Shown one piece after another: positions 8,098 through 11,385 of a stretch of DNA of 11,385 nucleotides. Source of the DNA: Glomus cerebriforme (Eukaryota; Glomeromycota; Glomeromycetes; Glomerales; Glomeraceae); NCBI GenBank assembly GCA_003550305.1, contig QKYT01001231.1, positions 5,237 through 16,621 of the forward strand, given 5' to 3'. The notes under the pieces were generated by a model that ran no database searches, was not told the DNA's origin, and saw only the letters and a list, made by a program, of their open reading frames with translations. Position numbers and translations under genes: made by a program. Within the stretch, counting starts at the first letter, position 1; every line of letters begins with the position of its first letter.

Positions 8098-8298
8098 TTA
8101 CCAATTTTTTTTATCTATATCTTCTTCTATAGAAATTATCTCATCAAATTATTTTTCTGTGAATCTCCCTGATTTTTTAAGTCTTCCCCATCTTTCATCA
8201 AATGCCATACTTAACATACTTTGAAATACTTTGTATTGATACCACAAAGTATTCATAGCAGTATGGATATTTTTGGTTTGATAAATAAATAATTTCAT
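8098..8298 (-). pseudogene. Coding-like fragment with one internal stop
   Basis: From ATG 8298 a frame of 49 codons (including IHTAMNTLWYQYKVFQSMLS and then AFDERWGRLKKSGRFTEK) ends at TAA 8151-8149. The same frame continues for 16 acidic codons (FDEIISIEEDIDKKNW) to TAA 8100-8098. The mix of W, R, G, M and H residues is unusual for random AT-rich DNA, and the first stop could be a decayed CAA. No family is recognised. The upstream side abuts a partial MITE end, so the fragment may be the remnant of a longer gene truncated there. Confidence 0.4.
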
Positions 8299-8299
8299 A

Positions 8300-8336
8300 C
8301 TATTTGTCACCGGTATCAACGGTAATTCACGTGGGA
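8300..8336. repeat. Partial copy of the CCGGT-rich MITE end
   Basis: GTCACCGGTATCAACGGTAA followed by TTCACGTGGG parallels the reverse complement of 7869-7825 (ATCACCGGT...CACCGGTAATCACGTGACC), with a few bases deleted. It is probably the truncated terminus of a second copy. Confidence 0.5.
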
Positions 8337-8428
8337 TGAAATTTAGATCCGTTTAATCTGGTTTAAAAAAAAATTTATTCTTTTTATTTTATCTTTATTT
8401 TATAAGGAACGGTCCTTGAAATGGGCTT

Positions 8429-8463
8429 TAAGAAAACGTTAGTAAAGCGTACTAACGTTTCTT
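8429..8463. repeat. Strong hairpin, first of a related pair
   Basis: AACGTTAGTA (8435-8444) and TACTAACGTT (8450-8459) are perfect inverted repeats around the loop AAGCG. The pairing extends outwards through AAGAA and TTCTT with one bulged A. A T-run follows on the plus strand. Confidence 0.75.
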
Positions 8464-8509
8464 TTTTTTTTTATTTTGTAGAGAATGGCTTTGGGACTTT
8501 TAGTAAATT

Positions 8510-8542
8510 AAGGAAACTTAGTATAATGTATTAATGTTTCTT
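8510..8542. repeat. Degenerate hairpin related to the one at 8429-8463
   Basis: AAGGAAACTTAGTATAATGT followed by ATTAATGTTTCTT has the same length and word order as the first hairpin (AAG, GAAAC, TAGTA, a centre, TA, AACGTTTCTT). Most of the differences are transitions. Both hairpins are also accompanied on their left by AATGGGCTTT or AATGGCTTT. Confidence 0.55.
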
Positions 8543-8544
8543 GG

Positions 8545-8735
8545 GGCATTGTTCAATATAATTCAGCCCGGTGCTATGGTTATGTGGTTAAACGGTTCCA
8601 ATCCTTACTCTTCCATCATCAGAACAAATCCCGAAAAAGCACACCAGAATCCTTTTTCTCTCGAAACCCGAAATTCAGCAACACAATCTCATTTTAATTT
8701 GTCAAATAAATTAATAATAATGACTAAATGATAAA
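8545..8735. other. Less AT-rich unassigned patch
   Basis: Bases 8560-8700 are visibly richer in G and C than neighbouring intergenic DNA. A plus-strand frame from 8534 to 8731 (65 codons) and a shorter minus-strand stretch (RILVCFFGICSDDGRVRIGT) both cross it. Neither shows a domain, and the plus frame starts within the degenerate hairpin. It could be downstream exon or UTR DNA of the neighbouring gene, or a relic of another element. Confidence 0.35.
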
Positions 8736-8915
8736 TGATAAGATAGATTGCAAAATAAGAAAAATAACAAAAAACGTTGGTTTGAAAATACAAAAGAACC
8801 AGGCAAACAATTTAATAATAATAAAACAAAAAATCCAAGAGATATTCAATAATCTTGATCACAGTTAATGATAATGAAAAATATTAACCCTCCACTTCAG
8901 TATGAAATAAGAATA

Positions 8916-10512
8916 TTATAAGCCGGGGATAATGGTCTGTACAGGAGCAATATTGCATACACTGTTGAATGTACCGCATGACCAGCCGGCTTGTGGGTCA
9001 CGCAGGCCAAGGCAAATGAAACTGTATATCGATATAGCAAAGATTAGTTCAGAGTTTTTTTCCTTCTCCTTCCCCCTTTTTTTGTTTGAATTATCAACAT
9101 TAAGATAAATACCAGAATTCTTGATCGCAAGGACATTTCATATGCTTGCAGTTGCGGTCATGTTCGATAATTGTACCACATTTCGGGCATGCGCGGCACG
9201 ATGGTACTCCGGATACGTTGCCTACTTGCTTAAACCACAATATAAATTAGTATTAACGTTAAATTATACAATTATGATATGAAAAATAATGCCATCAGAC
9301 AAGATATCTTACCTTTTTGATCGCATTTTTGAGAATGGCTAGACGTGGATCGACACCTCCACAAAGACTGTTATTACAACGGTAACCATTTAAACGCCCA
9401 ACTTCGTGCAAGCAGTACCAACAGAATGCGAATTCTCCAGCGTCCGGCTTCCTTGAGCATTTCAAACAGATTACCGATGTCCGATTCTTATCGCCTCTCT
9501 CACAGTATGTGGAGCACTACCGATGGCACTTGGAGTCAACAAGAGCTGAGACAGAAACTCGAAAAGTAAATTTTCATCTCACCTGAGGACATTCTTGCGC
9601 GCCAAGAGCACGAAGAGAATAATTTTCACTAATCTTGGACTCAAAATATTCGCGCTCATCGTCAGTAAGCAGACCTATCTTGCGGATGTCAATATATTGC
9701 CATTCCGCACGGCAACGAACATCGTTTGTCGCTTGATATATATAACGAATAGTGAGAAAATATTACCAGTTGACGTCAGACACAGACGTGTGTGTACTCA
9801 CGGTTGGTATACGGACAAAAAAATTGAAATTTGCCCTCGTTAACAAGTGATCTGCAAAAGGCAGTCAGGGATTCAGGACCAATAGCGTGACCACATGGCA
9901 TCTGAAAAGGAGGTCATTTAAAGATATTTGAAATTAAATGTTGTTTCCAAGTCGTTTGAAAGATATCTATTACCATTGCACGTAAGTTGTCTGGATCGTC
10001 CTCCCAACTATAAATAAAAAGACCACTTAGACTGGCTGGAGTGAATGATCGAGCAACTGGGAGTACTTACGTGATCATGTCGGGCTCGTTGGTTAGCTCA
10101 ACGCCATCGTTGGGATCATGACGTTTCTCTTCTGCGCCACCCGGGAGTCTGAAATACAAAATTATTACTTAGCAAATAACTCAAATGTACAGTAGATTGA
10201 AAATTTTTTTCCTACCTAACGACCAAATGAAGTGTAGAACGTTCTATTATCTTATAGTGCCTCGTTGTGAAATTATCTTCGAGTTGTTTCCCAGCAAAAA
10301 GGAGACGTTGTTGCTCAGTTTCCACACCTGTCTTATCTTTCACCATTTTCTTAATATCTATAATCCTGGAGACAACAAAGGAAAATGTTATTACCAATTT
10401 TAGTTGTTTTCATTCCTAGCTTCATGTATTATATTTACTTAGTTTCTGGCGTGATATCATTATACGTAGTCGTTCTTCCTTCGAGGCCATTAACGTATAT
10501 TTGAAAACCCAT
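8916..10512 (-). CDS. Ubiquitin-like domain plus RBR-type (RING1-IBR-RING2) E3 ligase-like protein, nine exons
   Basis: Exons, in transcript order: 10512-10439, 10365-10216, 10148-10071, 10007-9974, 9901-9802, 9731-9583, 9516-9313, 9228-9113, 9021-8916; 1011 bases, 336 residues. All introns are GT-AG and every join keeps frame. Residues 1-79 form a ubiquitin-like domain ([25 protein letters not shown]); K51 aligns with ubiquitin K48. A degenerate RING1 follows (C115, H117, C141, C152), lacking a leading Cys pair. An IBR-like domain has pairs C193/C196, C212/C215, C227/C230, then C242 and C247. RING2/Rcat shows C277-x2-C280-x9-C290-x4-C295-x-C297-x4-C302-x2-C305; by comparison with parkin-type RBR ligases, C290 in NCKHM would be the catalytic thioester cysteine. 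Expected role: ubiquitin transfer, substrate unknown. An upstream in-frame TGA supports M1. Introns 5 and 7 end in AAG. Retaining intron 8 would stop after EFWYLS and lose the last Cys pair. Confidence 0.92.
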
Positions 10513-10555
10513 TTTCAATTCAGAATAGAGTGCTGTTTGGTAGGATCAGACTATA

Positions 10556-10572
10556 AACAAATATATATTGGG
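10556..10572 (-). promoter_or_regulatory. Possible TATA-like element upstream of the RBR gene
   Basis: On the minus strand CCAATATATATTTG lies about 50 bases before the ATG at 10512. It is the nearest TATA-like word, but such words are frequent in this AT-rich DNA, so support is weak. Confidence 0.25.
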
Positions 10573-11385
10573 GAACTTAAGATGTGGTCGATTGTTACCC
10601 CATTTTGTGATCTTCGATTGTTTTTGATTTCAATGCACACGAATCTAGCGTAATCGGAGCTTAAAAGTACTTTAAATTCCGGAAATATTAGGAAAATCGA
10701 TAAAAAGGTTTAAGTTCCAGATTTTTTCCGGCAAATTTTCGAGATAACGGACTTTGCACATTCAAAGCAAAACCCGTTTTATATATGCAAACTTTCATTA
10801 TCATTTTCTGCGTTGTTTTTTCTATATCTTTTTCTGTACCTATACACTTCTATAAAAGTTTCCTAAAATATCTTGTGCGTTACAAAAATTAATGGCCGAG
10901 ACCTCATTCCCAATATATCGATGCTTTATTATTTATTGAAATAAATCGTTGCCGGAAACGGTAACTAATACAATGTGACAAAAAAAAAACCGGAATTAAA
11001 AAATTGGTCTGCATCATGATGATCGCACTAATCTGCATACAGGTTGAAATCTGAAAGTCCGGAATAACAAATTAAGAAAAATTGGTTTAATAATTTGCCC
11101 ATAATATCATTTTGTAATTTTTGCATAATTTATTATAACAATGCTTAGAATAAATCTCTTCAAATTGCTAAAAATTTTTTTTTTTTGATCTGTTTTTTTT
11201 ATATTTATTTTAATAATATTTGAGAAATTTTAGTTAAAAATAAATATCAGCAATTAATTTCATAAAAATGTAACCTAAAGATTCAAGATTATTTTGCATT
11301 TTAAATGATAAAAATTAGACTTATTTTTAAGTGAATTATATGCATTTTTGTAATAAATACTATATAATGAAATTGTAATATTTGG
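10573..11385. other. Upstream intergenic region, no gene seen
   Basis: This is the 5' side of the RBR gene. Its first 500 bases have a more mixed composition with several TTCCGG/CCGGAA words (near 10677, 10726, 10952, 10991, 11059), which may be remnants of a repeat; the last 300 bases are nearly pure AT. No coding-like frame longer than a few dozen codons and no structural RNA are visible. Confidence 0.5.

Noticed and set aside
8429..8480. Hairpin followed by T-run as a bacterial-type terminator
   Set aside because: The window is eukaryotic (spliced gene, fungal-type families), and the hairpin has a diverged twin, which suggests a repeat.
8575..8604. tRNA-like signal: GGTTCCAATCC resembling a B box
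   Set aside because: The nearest A-box-like word is too close, and no acceptor, anticodon or D-arm pairing can be drawn.
8534..8731. 65-codon plus-strand frame as a gene
   Set aside because: It begins inside the degenerate hairpin, shows no domain, and its second half is polar low-information sequence.
9345..9843. Open frames on the plus strand at 9345-9569 and 9595-9843
   Set aside because: They lie antisense to exons 5-7 of the RBR gene, whose minus-strand reading shows conserved domain motifs and consistent splice sites.
10185..10403. Plus-strand open frame of 72 codons
   Set aside because: It is antisense to the ubiquitin-like exon and its introns.
1..11385. A defence, CRISPR, phage or toxin-antitoxin system
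   Set aside because: No gene, array or organisation of that kind is present; the tract is decayed transposons beside one host gene.

Overview
This window looks like nuclear DNA of an arbuscular mycorrhizal fungus (Glomeromycotina, most likely Rhizophagus irregularis or a close relative). It is very AT-rich, packed with decayed transposable elements, and carries one well-preserved gene with eight introns of 63-91 bases. The protein of that gene joins a ubiquitin-like domain to an RBR-type ring, a family I recall as expanded in these fungi. The organism call is inference from gene family, composition and intron style.

Region 1-1460 is transposon DNA. Bases 1-154 are the right end of an element cut by the window edge. 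Bases 920-1460 are a complete 541-base element of the same family. It is one long imperfect palindrome with CACTGG/CCAGTG ends and a 3-base GAA target duplication, and a related empty site lies at 1751-1806. Bases 1968-2624 are a low-complexity AATT-rich element with imperfect terminal inverted repeats.

Region 2676-6932 is a graveyard of decayed genes. A minus-strand gene of unknown function (3839 to 2676) is broken by stops and frameshifts. A plus-strand coiled-coil gene (4673-6066) is broken by frameshifts and by a 316-base element (5556-5871) inserted at a TA. A gag-like retrotransposon relic lies at 6071-6932. Many stops sit where C-to-T decay of CAA, CAG or TGG codons would put them.

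Region 7480-8545 holds an inverted-repeat element with an embedded 80-codon frame, a coding-like fragment on the minus strand, a partial copy of the same terminal repeat, and two related hairpins. Bases 8534-8731 are less AT-rich than their surroundings but unassigned.

Region 8916-10512, minus strand, is the only intact gene I can support: nine exons encoding 336 residues with a ubiquitin-like domain, a degenerate RING1, an IBR and a RING2/Rcat carrying a candidate catalytic cysteine, a compact parkin-like layout. The final 870 bases are its upstream DNA, with no gene seen. The genes do not form a pathway; the window is one host gene beside a transposon-rich tract. No bacterial-type system, CRISPR array, rRNA or tRNA was found.
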